Made by a program: the position numbers and the translations under genes
The notes under the pieces: model-generated
Seen by the model: only the letters and a program-made list of their open reading frames with translations
The model's database searches: none
Told to the model about the DNA's origin: nothing
In this document: positions 27,434 to 36,954 of the stretch, one piece after another
How positions within the stretch are numbered: the first letter of the stretch is position 1
How the letters are laid out: each line of letters starts with the position of its first letter
From: Falsiruegeria litorea R37
GTDB lineage: Bacteria; Pseudomonadota; Alphaproteobacteria; Rhodobacterales; Rhodobacteraceae
DNA length: 64,000 bases
Direction of reading: 5' to 3'
Assembly: GCF_900172225.1 (NCBI RefSeq)
Contig: NZ_FWFO01000001.1
Coordinates: 1 to 64,000 of the forward strand

Positions 27434-28060
27434 ATGCATCCGAATCCTGTTTTTCGAACCGAGAGCCATGAAGCGAACCTAGAGTTCGCGCGCGATCGGG
27501 GTTTTGGGGTTCTTGCGGTCTCGGTAGAGGGGGCACCGTTACTGTCCCATGTGCCGTTTGTTCTGTCGGATGACGGGGCTTGGGCTGATCTGCATCTGGT
27601 TCGGTCGAATCCCATTGTCCGGGCACTAAAACAGCCACTTCAAACCCGCCTCGCGGTCAGCGGGCCGGATGCCTATGTCTCGCCAGATTGGTACGGGGTG
27701 CCGGATCAGGTGCCGACGTGGAACTATGCGGCGGTGCATCTGATCGGGCGGCTTGAGTTGCGACCTCAGGCAGAGCTGCGGGATGTGCTGGATCGCCAGT
27801 CGGCGGTGTTCGAGGGGCGTCTTGCCCCAAAACCGGCTTGGACCGCGGACAAGATGGACCCAGAAGCTTTGGGTCGCATGATGCGTCAGATCGTGCCGTG
27901 TCGTTTGATGATCGAGGATGTTCAAGGGACGTGGAAGCTGAATCAGAACAAGACTGCCGACGCACGGTTGGGTGCTGCCGACGGCATTGCGGCGTCTCGC
28001 GTGGGATCAGAGGTCGAGGTTCTGGCGCAGTGGATGCAGGACGTGGGTCAGGCAGGTTGA
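27434..28060 (+). CDS. PaiB-like FMN-binding protein
   Basis: A 208-residue split-barrel flavoprotein of the FMN-binding negative regulator (PaiB) family: HPNPVFRTESHE at the start, SHVPFVL (~39), VSPDWYG and PTWNYAAVHLIG (~88-110), and KLNQNKTADAR near the end. In Bacillus PaiB affects protease and sporulation genes; here the role is unknown. ATG 27434 follows GGAGGG. It is divergent from ribH2 and its riboswitch; an FMN-binding protein next to a flavin gene may be more than coincidence. Confidence 0.88.
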   Translation: MHPNPVFRTESHEANLEFARDRGFGVLAVSVEGAPLLSHVPFVLSDDGAWADLHLVRSNPIVRALKQPLQTRLAVSGPDAYVSPDWYGVPDQVPTWNYAAVHLIGRLELRPQAELRDVLDRQSAVFEGRLAPKPAWTADKMDPEALGRMMRQIVPCRLMIEDVQGTWKLNQNKTADARLGAADGIAASRVGSEVEVLAQWMQDVGQAG

Positions 28061-28947
28061 ACCTGATCCAACAGAGCGGCGCGCGCGACATGGTCTGCCA
28101 CAAAGGCAGGGTTTTGCATGGGCATGAAATGAGAGAGGTCCGGGCGGTGAACGTCTGTTCCGTTGGGCAAGGCGTCAGCCAGTCCCGGCCAAGTGGGCGA
28201 ACGGGTGAAGTCGCCGAATGACTTCAGGTCCATGGTGTGGCCGCGCAGCACGGTCACCGGACAGGCGATCTGATCCAAGTGATCCAGAATGAACGCGCCG
28301 GTCATTGGCAGCATGTATGAACTGGCCTCAACCTCGGGAGGACAGGCGAGGGTTAGCCCGCCCTCTGTCGGCAGCAGCCCATGTTGGCAATAGTCCTGCA
28401 ACGCCTGTGGCGTGAACAGCGAATACGGAGAGCGGTTGCGAAAGCGGTCGACCATCTCTTGGACCGAGGTAAAGTTGCGTTTGCGTTGTGCCGCGGGGTG
28501 CTGAGCGCCTTTGGGCGACAAAGTTTCAGCAAGGGCGTAGATCTCTGGGTTCATGATAACCGGATCTACAAGAAGCAATGACCCTACAGCTTGCGGGTTT
28601 TGAACAGTTGCCTGGGTCAGAACGTGGCCGCCTAAAGAATGGCCGATGCAAACCAGGTTGCTCAGACCCAGACTTTGGATGAACTCTGACACTTCGTCAC
28701 CCAGTTCAGACCAATTGGAAAACGGACCGCCTGTGGATTGCCCGTGCCCGTGCAGATCGACGCAGACCGAATGTACTGCGGGCAGGTGGCTGATGACCTG
28801 ATCCCAGATTCGCGCGTGAAACCCGGTGGCGTGGGCAAAAAGCAAGGTTGGCCCCTGGCCCCGTTCGTCGGCGTGACGTTCAACATAGCTGAGGGTGACA
28901 TCGCCAATTTGGCAGGCGCCTCGATGCAAAGTTGATGTTTCGGGCAC
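28048..28947 (-). CDS. Alpha/beta hydrolase
   Basis: A 299-residue hydrolase with HATGFHARIWDQV (oxyanion region ~37), the nucleophile elbow GHSLGGH (Ser ~104), an acid in the VTVLRGHTMD region and a C-terminal HRPDLSHFMPMQNP His. The substrate is unknown. I chose the GTG at 28947, which has GGAGAGGTG upstream; a longer frame to 29205 would run into the neighbouring amidohydrolase. It overlaps the convergent PaiB-like gene by 13 bases. Confidence 0.83.
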   Translation of the reverse strand: MPETSTLHRGACQIGDVTLSYVERHADERGQGPTLLFAHATGFHARIWDQVISHLPAVHSVCVDLHGHGQSTGGPFSNWSELGDEVSEFIQSLGLSNLVCIGHSLGGHVLTQATVQNPQAVGSLLLVDPVIMNPEIYALAETLSPKGAQHPAAQRKRNFTSVQEMVDRFRNRSPYSLFTPQALQDYCQHGLLPTEGGLTLACPPEVEASSYMLPMTGAFILDHLDQIACPVTVLRGHTMDLKSFGDFTRSPTWPGLADALPNGTDVHRPDLSHFMPMQNPAFVADHVARAALLDQVQPA

Positions 28948-29053
28948 GCCGTCACCTCTCCAGGTCAAACAGGATCTAAGGTTGAGACTAGAAGCCAGTT
29001 CGCGGCCTGCACAAACGCGACGTTGGGGCACGAAGGAAAATTTCCCCTGAGGG

Positions 29054-29941
29054 TCAGCGTGTGCCGATCTGATCCATCGAGATCTTTCGACCGAAGACAC
29101 GTTCGGCATTTCGAAAGGCGATCTGTTCGGCGATGTCGTGCGGCAGCAGAGCCAGCCAGGCGCGGTTTGATTGGATGATCTCGTCATAATCATCCCACTG
29201 ACCATTCACCCAGGTATCACTGCCGACCATCAAACGATCCGGGAAGGCGAAGATGACCTTTTTCCAATCTGGGTCCAGTCCCCGACCCCAACCCAAAATC
29301 TCGTTTTCCCGCAGTGAGGTGTCGGCGAGCAGATCGGGATAGCTGCTCATCAACTCGTAAACCGCCTTTGCGCTGTCGCCTAGACCCGCGTGCGCCCAGA
29401 TGATCTTGACCTGCGGGTCCAGCGCGTAAAGCCAGCGGATGGGTTCGGTGCTGGAATGCACATGCAGGTAAATGTCGCGCTTGCGGGCCATTTTGATGAC
29501 CGACCGAAACAGCGGCTCGTCCGAGGTATCGAGGCGATGAATGTGAAACTCGCCAATCCCTTCGTGTGGATAGCGGTTCAGGCGGTCGGTCAGATAGCCC
29601 TCCATATCCGTGACCTTGGTCCAGTTCGAAGACCCCGCGCTGCCATGGTACGGACGCAATTCGGGAACGATGCGATTGGGAGCGTATTCCCAGAGCATGA
29701 TGGTCCCTTCGTCCGGGGTGGACGACACAAGACCCATTGCCACACCGTTGCGGTCCATCATCTCGATCACGCTTTCCACTGGATAAGCGTCCCATGCAGG
29801 TTCCTTGTAATGAATGTGCGCGTCAAAGATTGGCAGATCATGCACGGCGTCGCCAATCGGGGTTCGATCATCTGCGAGCGCAGTCGTTGTCAGAATAGGT
29901 GCAAGCAACAGGGCGGTCATAAGTGTCGAAAACTTTGCCAT
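29054..29941 (-). CDS. Exported amidohydrolase-family protein
   Basis: A 295-residue protein with a signal peptide (MAKFSTLMTALLLAPILTTTALA). The mature part begins with FDAHIHYKEPAWDAYP, a metal-binding HxH of amidohydrolase-2 (TIM-barrel) proteins, with further candidate ligands in HVHSSTEPIRW (~165) and IWAHAGLG (~190). It is probably periplasmic. The substrate is unknown. It lies 106 bases upstream of the hydrolase gene on the same strand. Confidence 0.8.
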   Translation of the reverse strand: MAKFSTLMTALLLAPILTTTALADDRTPIGDAVHDLPIFDAHIHYKEPAWDAYPVESVIEMMDRNGVAMGLVSSTPDEGTIMLWEYAPNRIVPELRPYHGSAGSSNWTKVTDMEGYLTDRLNRYPHEGIGEFHIHRLDTSDEPLFRSVIKMARKRDIYLHVHSSTEPIRWLYALDPQVKIIWAHAGLGDSAKAVYELMSSYPDLLADTSLRENEILGWGRGLDPDWKKVIFAFPDRLMVGSDTWVNGQWDDYDEIIQSNRAWLALLPHDIAEQIAFRNAERVFGRKISMDQIGTR

Positions 29942-30115
29942 TCAGGTGACCTCCAATCGGATGATGGGCTCATCATGACCGATCTGGATCGCTTTTTGTG
30001 AAAGAAAAGCGCCGACGTATAAGGGCCAGGGGTTAAAGGCGAAAGAAATTGAAACCCTGGCTGTGATGGTTACACATTTGCGCAAGACAATTGGATGAAA
30101 CAGGGAGCAGCCGCC

Positions 30116-30727
30116 ATGAAACTCTATTACAGCCCAACGTCGCCCTATGTGCGCAAGGTCATGGTGCTTTTGCATGAAACCGGTCAGTTGGATGATGTCG
30201 AACTGATTGGCGCCAGCGGCACGCCTCTGGATCCGGCGGATCCGCTATTGGGCAAGAATCCCCTGACCAAAGTGCCCGCTCTCGAGCGCCCGGATGGGCC
30301 GACCCTTTTCGACAGCCGGGTGATTTGCGCGTTTTTGGACGCGCGCGCCCAAGGTGGCCTCTATCCCGACGGTATTGCCCGGTGGGACACGTTGACGCTG
30401 GAGGCCTTGGCGGACGGGATATTGGACGCTGCCCTGCTAATTACCTATGAAGGTCGGCTGCGTCCCGAAGGAATGCAGTGGGACAGCTGGGCGGATGCGC
30501 AGTGGTCCAAGATCGAACGGGCCTGTGCAGCGTTGAACCAACGCTGGATGGCTCATTTGGCTGGGCCTTTGGATATGGGCCAAATCGCGGTGGCCTGTGC
30601 CCTTGGGTACGTGGATTTCCGCCACGACGCGCGCGGATGGCGCAAAGGTAACGATGCCCTGGCCGCCTGGTACGCAGATTTCGAATCGCGGCCCAGCTTG
30701 CAAGCGACTCGCCCGCCCGAAGGGTGA
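30116..30727 (+). CDS. Glutathione S-transferase family protein
   Basis: A 203-residue protein with the thioredoxin-fold N-terminal domain (MKLYYSPTSPYVRKVMVLLHE; the active-site Ser is in the SPTSPYVRK loop), the glutathione-binding NPLTKVPALE and FDSRVICAFLD segments, and an all-helical C-terminal domain. ATG 30116 follows AGGGAGC. The substrate is unknown. It lies upstream of petABC but 212 bases separate them. Confidence 0.9.
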   Translation: MKLYYSPTSPYVRKVMVLLHETGQLDDVELIGASGTPLDPADPLLGKNPLTKVPALERPDGPTLFDSRVICAFLDARAQGGLYPDGIARWDTLTLEALADGILDAALLITYEGRLRPEGMQWDSWADAQWSKIERACAALNQRWMAHLAGPLDMGQIAVACALGYVDFRHDARGWRKGNDALAAWYADFESRPSLQATRPPEG

Positions 30728-30939
30728 GAATCGGCTGGAAATTGGAGTTTCACGAGCGGTGCAGCTTGAAATTGTGTGTCCGCACCGCGACATGAAATGC
30801 GAATAACTCGGTCCTGCGCGCCTATGACCGCTGGACGAACCAATTTCCTGCCGCTAGACACCCGCGATAAGTCACCGCATTCGTGTGGTGCTGATGCATG
30901 TTTGCCCGTTCGCCGGGCGCTGGAATCGGAGAAAACCTC

Positions 30940-31500
30940 GTGTCCCACGCAGAAGACCACGAAGGCACCCGCAGAGATTTCCTCTACTACGCCACGGCTG
31001 GCGCAGGTGCCGTAACCGCAGGGGCTGCCGTTTGGCCTCTGGTGAACCAAATGAACCCGTCGGCGGACGTTCAGGCGCTGTCCTCGATTCGCGTGGACGT
31101 GAGCGGTGTCGAAGTCGGCACCCAGATCAGCGTCAAGTTCCTGGGCAAGCCGGTGTTCATTCGCCGCCGCACGCAGGAAGAGATCGACGAGGCACGCGCC
31201 GTTGAGCTGGCCGACCTGATCGACCAGGACGACCGCAACGCCAACAAGCCCGGTCTGGACGCATCGGACGAAAACCGCGCCATGGACGAAGCTGGCGAAT
31301 GGCTGGTGATGATGGGTGTGTGTACCCACTTGGGCTGTGTGCCTCTGGGCGACGGCGCAGGCGAATTTAATGGCTGGTTCTGCCCGTGCCACGGTTCGCA
31401 CTACGACACATCGGGTCGTATCCGCAAAGGTCCGGCGCCTGAAAACCTGCCCGTTCCCGTCGCCGAGTTCGTCGACGAAACAACGCTCAAACTGGGTTAA
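30940..31500 (+). CDS. petA: Rieske iron-sulfur subunit of cytochrome bc1
   Basis: A 186-residue Rieske protein: N-terminal [16 protein letters not shown] anchor with a Tat-type double Arg, then the 2Fe-2S ligands in [10 protein letters not shown] (~132-141) and [12 protein letters not shown] (~153-164). I chose the GTG at 30940 because GGAG precedes it and the VSHAED start matches MSHAED of Rhodobacter PetA. The protein passes electrons from ubiquinol to cytochrome c1 in the inner membrane. It is first in petABC, 12 bases before petB. Confidence 0.97.
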   Translation: MSHAEDHEGTRRDFLYYATAGAGAVTAGAAVWPLVNQMNPSADVQALSSIRVDVSGVEVGTQISVKFLGKPVFIRRRTQEEIDEARAVELADLIDQDDRNANKPGLDASDENRAMDEAGEWLVMMGVCTHLGCVPLGDGAGEFNGWFCPCHGSHYDTSGRIRKGPAPENLPVPVAEFVDETTLKLG

Positions 31501-31512
31501 GGAGGCTCAAAC

Positions 31513-32844
31513 ATGTCCGGAATTCCGCACGATCACTACGAGCCGAAGAGCAATGGCGAAAAGTGGCTGCACAGCCGCCTGCCCATCGTCGGCCTGATTT
31601 ACGACACCATCATGATCCCCACCCCCAAGAACCTGAACTGGTGGTGGATCTGGGGCATCGTCCTGGCGTTCTGCCTGGTGCTGCAGATTGTCACCGGCAT
31701 TGTCCTGGTGATGCACTACACGCCGCACGTTGACCTGGCGTTTGCCAGCGTCGAGCACATCATGCGCAACGTGAATGGCGGTTACATGATCCGCTATATT
31801 CACATGAACGGCGCTTCGCTGTTCTTTGTTGCGGTCTACATCCACATGTTCCGCGGCCTGTTCTATGGCTCGTACAAGGCGCCGCGTGAAATCACGTGGA
31901 TCATCGGCATGCTGATCTTTGTCCTGATGATGGGCACCGGTTTCATGGGCTACGTTCTGCCCTGGGGTCAGATGTCGTTCTGGGGCGCAACCGTGATCAC
32001 GGGCCTCTTTGGCGCGATCCCGTTCATCGGCGAGCCGATCCAGACCCTGCTGCTGGGTGGTCCGGCCGTGGACAACGCGACCCTGAACCGCTTCTTCTCG
32101 CTGCACTATCTGCTGCCGTTCGTGATTGCGGCGCTGGTGATCGTGCACATCTGGGCGTTCCACACCACCGGCAACAACAACCCCACCGGTGTTGAAGTGC
32201 GCCGCACGTCGAAAGAGGACGTCAAGAAAGACACCCTGCCGTTCTGGCCGTACTTCGTGATCAAGGATTTCCTGGGTCTGGCCGTCGTTCTGGTGATCTT
32301 CTGGGCCATTGTAGGCTTTATGCCGAACTACCTGGGTCACCCCGACAACTACATCGAAGCCAACGCTCTGGTGACGCCTGCACACATCGTTCCTGAATGG
32401 TACTTCCTGCCGTTCTACGCGATCCTGCGCGCATTCACCGCTGACGTGTGGCTGGTGCAGCTGGTCAGCTTTGTGACCGGTGGCATCATCGACGCCAAGT
32501 TCTTTGGTGTGATCGCGATGTTTGGTGCGATTGCCGTGATGGCACTGGCACCTTGGCTGGACACTTCGAACGTACGTTCGGGTCAGTATCGCCCGATGTT
32601 CAAGTGGTGGTTCTACCTGCTGATCGTGGACTTCTTTGTCCTGATGTGGCTGGGTGCCATGCCCGCCGAAGAACCCTATGCGTCCTTCTCGCTGATCGGT
32701 TCGGCCTACTGGTTCGCCTACTTCCTGGTCATCCTGCCCCTGCTGGGCGTGATCGAGAAGCCGCTGCCGCAGCCGGAAACCATCGAAGAAGACTTCAACG
32801 CGCATTATGGCAAGGCTGACGCCGACGCCACGCCAGCTGAATAA
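31513..32844 (+). CDS. petB: Cytochrome b of the bc1 complex
   Basis: A 443-residue polytopic protein with eight helices. Haem-ligating His pairs lie in the second and fourth helices ([16 protein letters not shown] and the HYLLPF...HIWAFH region), and the Qo-site PEWY motif is in [14 protein letters not shown] (~294). It carries haems bL and bH and both quinone sites. Full length. Confidence 0.98.
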   Translation: MSGIPHDHYEPKSNGEKWLHSRLPIVGLIYDTIMIPTPKNLNWWWIWGIVLAFCLVLQIVTGIVLVMHYTPHVDLAFASVEHIMRNVNGGYMIRYIHMNGASLFFVAVYIHMFRGLFYGSYKAPREITWIIGMLIFVLMMGTGFMGYVLPWGQMSFWGATVITGLFGAIPFIGEPIQTLLLGGPAVDNATLNRFFSLHYLLPFVIAALVIVHIWAFHTTGNNNPTGVEVRRTSKEDVKKDTLPFWPYFVIKDFLGLAVVLVIFWAIVGFMPNYLGHPDNYIEANALVTPAHIVPEWYFLPFYAILRAFTADVWLVQLVSFVTGGIIDAKFFGVIAMFGAIAVMALAPWLDTSNVRSGQYRPMFKWWFYLLIVDFFVLMWLGAMPAEEPYASFSLIGSAYWFAYFLVILPLLGVIEKPLPQPETIEEDFNAHYGKADADATPAE

Positions 32845-32859
32845 GAGGGACCGAAACCC

Positions 32860-33648
32860 ATGTTCAAGAAACTTGTACTAGGTGCCGCTCTGGCCTTTGC
32901 CCCTGTCGCAGCAATTGCGGCAGGTGGTGGCGAACAGCACATCGAGGACTTCGCGTTCTCGTTCGAAGGTCCCTTTGGCACATTCGACCAGAACCAGCTG
33001 CAGCGCGGTCTGCAGATCTATACCGAGGTTTGCGCAGCCTGCCACGGCCTGCAGTACGTCCCCCTGCGGACCCTGTCGGACGAAGACGGCCCCGGCATCC
33101 CCGAGGATCAGGTTCGTGCTTATGCGGCTGACAACTTCTCGGTCTACGATGAAGAGCTGGAAGATGATCGTCCCGCGATCCCGTCGGACCACTTCCCGGC
33201 AGTCACTGCTCTGGGTGCTCCTGACCTGAGCCTGATGGCCAAGGCACGTGCCGGTTTCCATGGCCCCTACGGCCTGGGTATCAACCAGCTGGTCAAAGGT
33301 ATGGGCGGCGCGGAATACATCGCCTCGCTGCTGTCCGGGTACACTGGCAAAGAAAAAGAAGAAGCAGGCACCATCCTGTATGAGAACACCGCCTTCCCTG
33401 GTGGCTGGATCTCGATGGCGCCGCCGCTGTCGGACGAGCAGGTTGAATTCATCGACGGTCACGCCAACGACGTGGTTTCCATGTCCGAAGACGTGTCGGC
33501 CTTCCTGATGTGGACGGCTGAGCCCAAGATGATGGCCCGCAAGCAAGCCGGTTTTGTCGGCGTGCTGTTCCTGACCCTGCTGTCGGTTCTGCTGTACCTG
33601 ACCAACAAGCGTCTTTGGGCTCCGGTAAAGGGCAAGAAGAAAGCCTGA
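32860..33648 (+). CDS. petC: Cytochrome c1 of the bc1 complex
   Basis: A 262-residue protein with a signal peptide ([20 protein letters not shown]), one haem motif CAACH (~54-58) followed by [10 protein letters not shown], an axial Met in the [10 protein letters not shown]...[17 protein letters not shown] region, and a C-terminal membrane anchor (~235-252). Last of petABC, followed by a strong terminator. Confidence 0.97.
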   Translation: MFKKLVLGAALAFAPVAAIAAGGGEQHIEDFAFSFEGPFGTFDQNQLQRGLQIYTEVCAACHGLQYVPLRTLSDEDGPGIPEDQVRAYAADNFSVYDEELEDDRPAIPSDHFPAVTALGAPDLSLMAKARAGFHGPYGLGINQLVKGMGGAEYIASLLSGYTGKEKEEAGTILYENTAFPGGWISMAPPLSDEQVEFIDGHANDVVSMSEDVSAFLMWTAEPKMMARKQAGFVGVLFLTLLSVLLYLTNKRLWAPVKGKKKA

Positions 33649-33672
33649 TCCGGATCAAAGCTCTGGTAATCG

Positions 33673-33706
33673 AAACCCCCGGCCCGCAAGGTGCCGGGGT
33701 TTTTTT
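33673..33706 (+). terminator. Rho-independent terminator of petABC
   Basis: GAAACCCCCGGC, a loop, GCCGGGGTTTTTTT: a GC-rich stem of about 10 pairs followed by seven T, 25 bases after the petC stop. Confidence 0.92.
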
Positions 33707-33723
33707 GCATTGTAGGGTCGGTA

Positions 33724-34422
33724 ATGCCTCTTGTGATCCGCGGATTGTTGAATGTTGTCTTGCAACTTGTGGTGCTCTCCGCCGCGCTTATCGGCCCGGT
33801 AAGACTGGTCAGCGGATCGTGGATGTGGGGACGAGGGGTCGAGCTGATCTTGACCTACGGCGCGCTTGTCAGCGCTGCGACGGTGATGTTGGCATGGTTG
33901 GCCCCCAAAAGCCTAGAGGCGCGCCTGACGCCCCCGTTCAGCGCCGCGCAACCGACCGAGGACTTCTGGGCGACGGTGGTTATCCTGATGACCTTGCTGG
34001 CGTCGGTTGTTTTTGTGCCTTTGGATGTTTTCGCCTGGCAGTTGCTGCCCCCGCCCCCACTATGGGTCGCGTCCATCGGCGGCTGGATCGCCTTGGCAGG
34101 CTTTGCCTTGATCGTTTGGGTGATCTTCGTGAATCAGTTCGCGATCCTGAATGTCGAAGACCAATCCAGCGCCGGGCAGCAAGTGGTTGTTTCGGGACCA
34201 TACGCTCTCGTCAGACATCCAATGTACCTGTCAGCGTTGATCATGCAGGCGGGTGCTGCTCTCTGGCTGGGGTCACCGGCCAGCCTGGTGATGCTGGTGC
34301 CGGTGTTCCTGGCCCTGTCGGTCCGCGTCAACGTCGAAGAACGCATGCTGCTGGACACCTTGCCGGGGTATGAGAGCTATTGCCAGATCCGACGCTATCG
34401 CATCTTGCCGCTGATCTGGTAG
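33724..34422 (+). CDS. ICMT-like membrane methyltransferase
   Basis: A 232-residue protein with about five helices and a C-terminal GPYALVRHPMYLSALIM motif (~160-176) and NVEERML, typical of the isoprenylcysteine carboxyl methyltransferase / phospholipid methyltransferase superfamily, which uses SAM. The substrate is unknown. The ATG at 33724 lies just behind the petABC terminator. Confidence 0.82.
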   Translation: MPLVIRGLLNVVLQLVVLSAALIGPVRLVSGSWMWGRGVELILTYGALVSAATVMLAWLAPKSLEARLTPPFSAAQPTEDFWATVVILMTLLASVVFVPLDVFAWQLLPPPPLWVASIGGWIALAGFALIVWVIFVNQFAILNVEDQSSAGQQVVVSGPYALVRHPMYLSALIMQAGAALWLGSPASLVMLVPVFLALSVRVNVEERMLLDTLPGYESYCQIRRYRILPLIW

Positions 34423-34425
34423 CGG

Positions 34426-35682
34426 TCAGGCCACCAACTGAGTGCCGTCTATCCCAACAACATTTGCGCGTACGATCTGTCCTTCGATCTGGGGCGCATC
34501 AAAGCGCACTTCGGTGAATTGCTCGGTTCGCCCCATGTGAGGGTTTTCCATCAGGATTTGATGTGTCTTGCCCAATTGCGCCTTGAGATGCTGCGCGACT
34601 TGTCTGTCCCCTGCTTCGCGCAGGCGGGCCGCACGCGCCTTGATGACCTTGCCGTTGACCTGGTTGGGGATCTTGGCGGCCGGGGTGCCTTCGCGTTTGG
34701 AATAGGGAAACACGTGCAGCCAGGTCAGGTCGCAGTCGGTCACAAGTTTCAGAGAGTTTTCGAAATGCGCCTCGGTCTCGGTCGGGAATCCGGCGATGAT
34801 GTCGGCGCCAAATGTCATCTCGGGGCGCAGTTTGCGCGCCTCTTCGGTGAAGCGGATGGCGTCGTCGCGCAAATGGCGGCGTTTCATCCGTTTCAGAATC
34901 AAGTCGTCGCCGTGCTGCAGAGACAGGTGCAGATGCGGCATCAGGCGCGGCTCGGTGGCGATGGCCTGCATCAGGTTCTCGTCCACCTCAATCGAATCGA
35001 TCGAGCTGATCCGCAGGCGCGGCAGATCCGGCACCAGTTTCAGGATCCGCATGACCAGATCGCCCAGCTTGGGCTGTGCAGGCAGGTCCGCGCCCCACGA
35101 CGTCAGATCAACGCCGGTCAGCACGACCTCATTGTACCCGCGATCCACCAGCCGCTTGATCTGATCCACCACAACGCCTGCAGGCACGCTGCGCGAGTTA
35201 CCACGACCATAGGGGATGATGCAGAAGGTGCAGCGATGATCACAGCCGTTCTGAACCTGCACATATGCGCGCGAGCGGGTGCCAAAGCCATCAATCAGAT
35301 GCCCGGCGGTTTCCGTGACCGACATGATGTCGTCAACCTGCACGGTCTCGGTCTCGCCAATGAAATCGGCGGCCATGCCCTTCCACGTGTCGGGCTGCAT
35401 CTTTTCGGTGTTGCCGATGACGGCGTCGACCTCTTCCATCGCGGAAAAGGTCTGCGGTTCTGTCTGGGCCGCGCAGCCGGTGACGATAAGGCGCGCGTTG
35501 GGGTTCTCGCGCCGCAACTTGCGAATCTCTTGCCGCGCTTTGCGCACCGCCTCGGCGGTGACGGCGCAGGTATTCACAATCACCGCGTCCTTAAGCCCCG
35601 CCTGCTGTGACAGCTCTTTCATCGCCTCGGTCTCATAGGCGTTCAGGCGGCAGCCCAGGGTGGTGAATTTGGGGGCGCTCAT
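34426..35682 (-). CDS. mtaB: tRNA t6A37 methylthiotransferase MtaB
   Basis: A 418-residue radical-SAM enzyme that adds a methylthio group to t6A37 of tRNAs reading ANN codons. The N-terminal MTTase domain has FTTLGCRLN and two further cluster Cys (NTCAVT, TGCAAQ); the radical-SAM motif is CDHRCTFCIIPYGRG (~145-159); a TRAM-like tail follows. The CxLN start marks MtaB rather than MiaB. It overlaps dapF by 4 bases. Confidence 0.95.
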   Translation of the reverse strand: MSAPKFTTLGCRLNAYETEAMKELSQQAGLKDAVIVNTCAVTAEAVRKARQEIRKLRRENPNARLIVTGCAAQTEPQTFSAMEEVDAVIGNTEKMQPDTWKGMAADFIGETETVQVDDIMSVTETAGHLIDGFGTRSRAYVQVQNGCDHRCTFCIIPYGRGNSRSVPAGVVVDQIKRLVDRGYNEVVLTGVDLTSWGADLPAQPKLGDLVMRILKLVPDLPRLRISSIDSIEVDENLMQAIATEPRLMPHLHLSLQHGDDLILKRMKRRHLRDDAIRFTEEARKLRPEMTFGADIIAGFPTETEAHFENSLKLVTDCDLTWLHVFPYSKREGTPAAKIPNQVNGKVIKARAARLREAGDRQVAQHLKAQLGKTHQILMENPHMGRTEQFTEVRFDAPQIEGQIVRANVVGIDGTQLVA

Positions 35683-36521
35683 GCAAGGCTCTCCAGAAAT
35701 TCACGGGTGAAGGCACCTGTAAAGACATGCATCGTGGAACCCGTCATCCAGACGCCATCGTCGCGCCAGTCGATGTGCAGCGTACCGCCATCCAGATCAA
35801 TGCGCACAGAGCGCCCTGTCAGGCCGCGCCGGGCGGCAGCAACAGCCGTTGCACAAGAGGACGAGCCCGAGGCCAACGTGATGCCCACACCCCGCTCCCA
35901 CACGCGCATACGGATGTGATCGGGTCCGACGATCTGGGCAACCTGTACATTGGTGCGTTCGGGGTAGAGCGGGTGATGTTCGTGCGCAGTGCCAAATGCT
36001 GTCAAATCAATGGCTTCGGCGTCTTCGACAAAAAACGTGCAATGCGGATTGCCCATACCGGTCGCTGTTGGCTCTCCGTCGATGGGCAGGCGCAAGGTGT
36101 CCACCTCATGCGCCAGCGGCACCTCATGCCAATCCAACTGCGGATGCCCCATGTTCACGGACGTCAACCCATTGCCCGCCTCACGTGCCCACAGATCGCC
36201 GCGATCGGTGGTCAGATGCAGCTCTGTCTTGCCACTCTCTTCCATCAGATGCCGCGCGATACAGCGGGTGGCGTTGCCACATGCAGCCGAGGTCGAACCA
36301 TCCGCGTTGTAGAACACCAGATGCGCATCCCCCGCACCTTTCTCGATCACGGCCAGTTGGTCAAAGCCCACGCCGAATTGACGATGTGCGATTCCCTGCG
36401 CCATGGCGGGTGTGATGGTGACACCTCCCGCGCGCGCATCCACAACGACAAAGTCGTTGCCCAGCCCGTGCATCTTCATAAAGGGCAAATTGGTATCGGC
36501 GTTCTGTTGCATGGCGGGCAT
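35679..36521 (-). CDS. dapF: Diaminopimelate epimerase
   Basis: A 280-residue cofactor-free racemase converting LL- to meso-diaminopimelate for lysine and peptidoglycan synthesis. Both catalytic Cys are present, in the AACGNATRC (~80) and ASGSSSCATA (~220) loops; HGLGNDFVVVDAR marks the N-terminus. The start is ambiguous between ATG 36521 and ATG 36512. It is first of the dapF-mtaB pair. Confidence 0.96.
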   Translation of the reverse strand: MPAMQQNADTNLPFMKMHGLGNDFVVVDARAGGVTITPAMAQGIAHRQFGVGFDQLAVIEKGAGDAHLVFYNADGSTSAACGNATRCIARHLMEESGKTELHLTTDRGDLWAREAGNGLTSVNMGHPQLDWHEVPLAHEVDTLRLPIDGEPTATGMGNPHCTFFVEDAEAIDLTAFGTAHEHHPLYPERTNVQVAQIVGPDHIRMRVWERGVGITLASGSSSCATAVAAARRGLTGRSVRIDLDGGTLHIDWRDDGVWMTGSTMHVFTGAFTREFLESLA

Positions 36522-36577
36522 ATAACCGTGGTCTGCACATGAATCCAGAGTTGAGGCAAGATTCTGGAAAAAAGGGG

Positions 36578-36606
36578 TTGACCCCCCCGCGCCCTCTCCC
36601 TAATTA
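36578..36606 (+). promoter_or_regulatory. Promoter of tRNA-Lys
   Basis: TTGACC (36578-36583), a 17-base spacer and TAATTA (36601-36606), pointing at the tRNA gene. The spacing and both boxes fit a strong sigma-70 promoter; no gene other than the tRNA follows. Confidence 0.6.
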
Positions 36607-36733
36607 GGCCGCCTATCGGGTCGCCTGATACACCGGAAACAAAGCGACACGAAGCGTAAAATAAGGCCTTGAACCTTCCCGGTAAAATGTCTTAGAGAGC
36701 GCCACGGATCGAAGAGATCCAGCAGAAAAGAGT

Positions 36734-36809
36734 GGGCCGTTAGCTCAGTTGGTAGAGCAACTGACTTTTAATCAGTGGGTCGCAGGTTCGAATCCTGCAC
36801 GGCTCACCA
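36734..36809 (+). tRNA. tRNA-Lys (UUU)
   Basis: A 76-base cloverleaf: acceptor GGGCCGT paired with ACGGCTC, D-arm GCTCAGTTGGTAGAGC, anticodon loop CTTTTAA with TTT at 36767-36769, T-loop TTCGAAT and encoded CCA. It marks the boundary between the core genome and the accessory DNA to its right. Confidence 0.98.
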
Positions 36810-36828
36810 CTTTTTCCTTATTGTCATT

Positions 36829-36864
36829 AACGCATAAGAGTGCGTTTTGAACGCATAAGCGTGC
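36829..36864 (+). repeat. Two 15-bp direct repeats behind tRNA-Lys
   Basis: AACGCATAAGAGTGC (36829-36843) and AACGCATAAGCGTGC (36850-36864) differ at one base and are exactly 21 bp apart, two helical turns. The core CATAAGnGTGCA is the same 12-bp motif found in the array at 62578-62770. Likely binding sites for one DNA-binding protein, perhaps an integrase; inferred. Confidence 0.7.
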
Positions 36865-36954
36865 AAGTGTCGTGTTTAGCGGTAGATGTCAGCGCAAAGC
36901 ACCGCGATCGTTTTGGACAAGTTTCACAGCAGGCGGGCTCAGTTTGACCTTTTG

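Noticed and set aside
31507-32805. 432-codon minus-strand frame opposite petB
   Set aside because: A codon-bias shadow; the His/Gln-rich translation is typical of antisense to a membrane protein gene.
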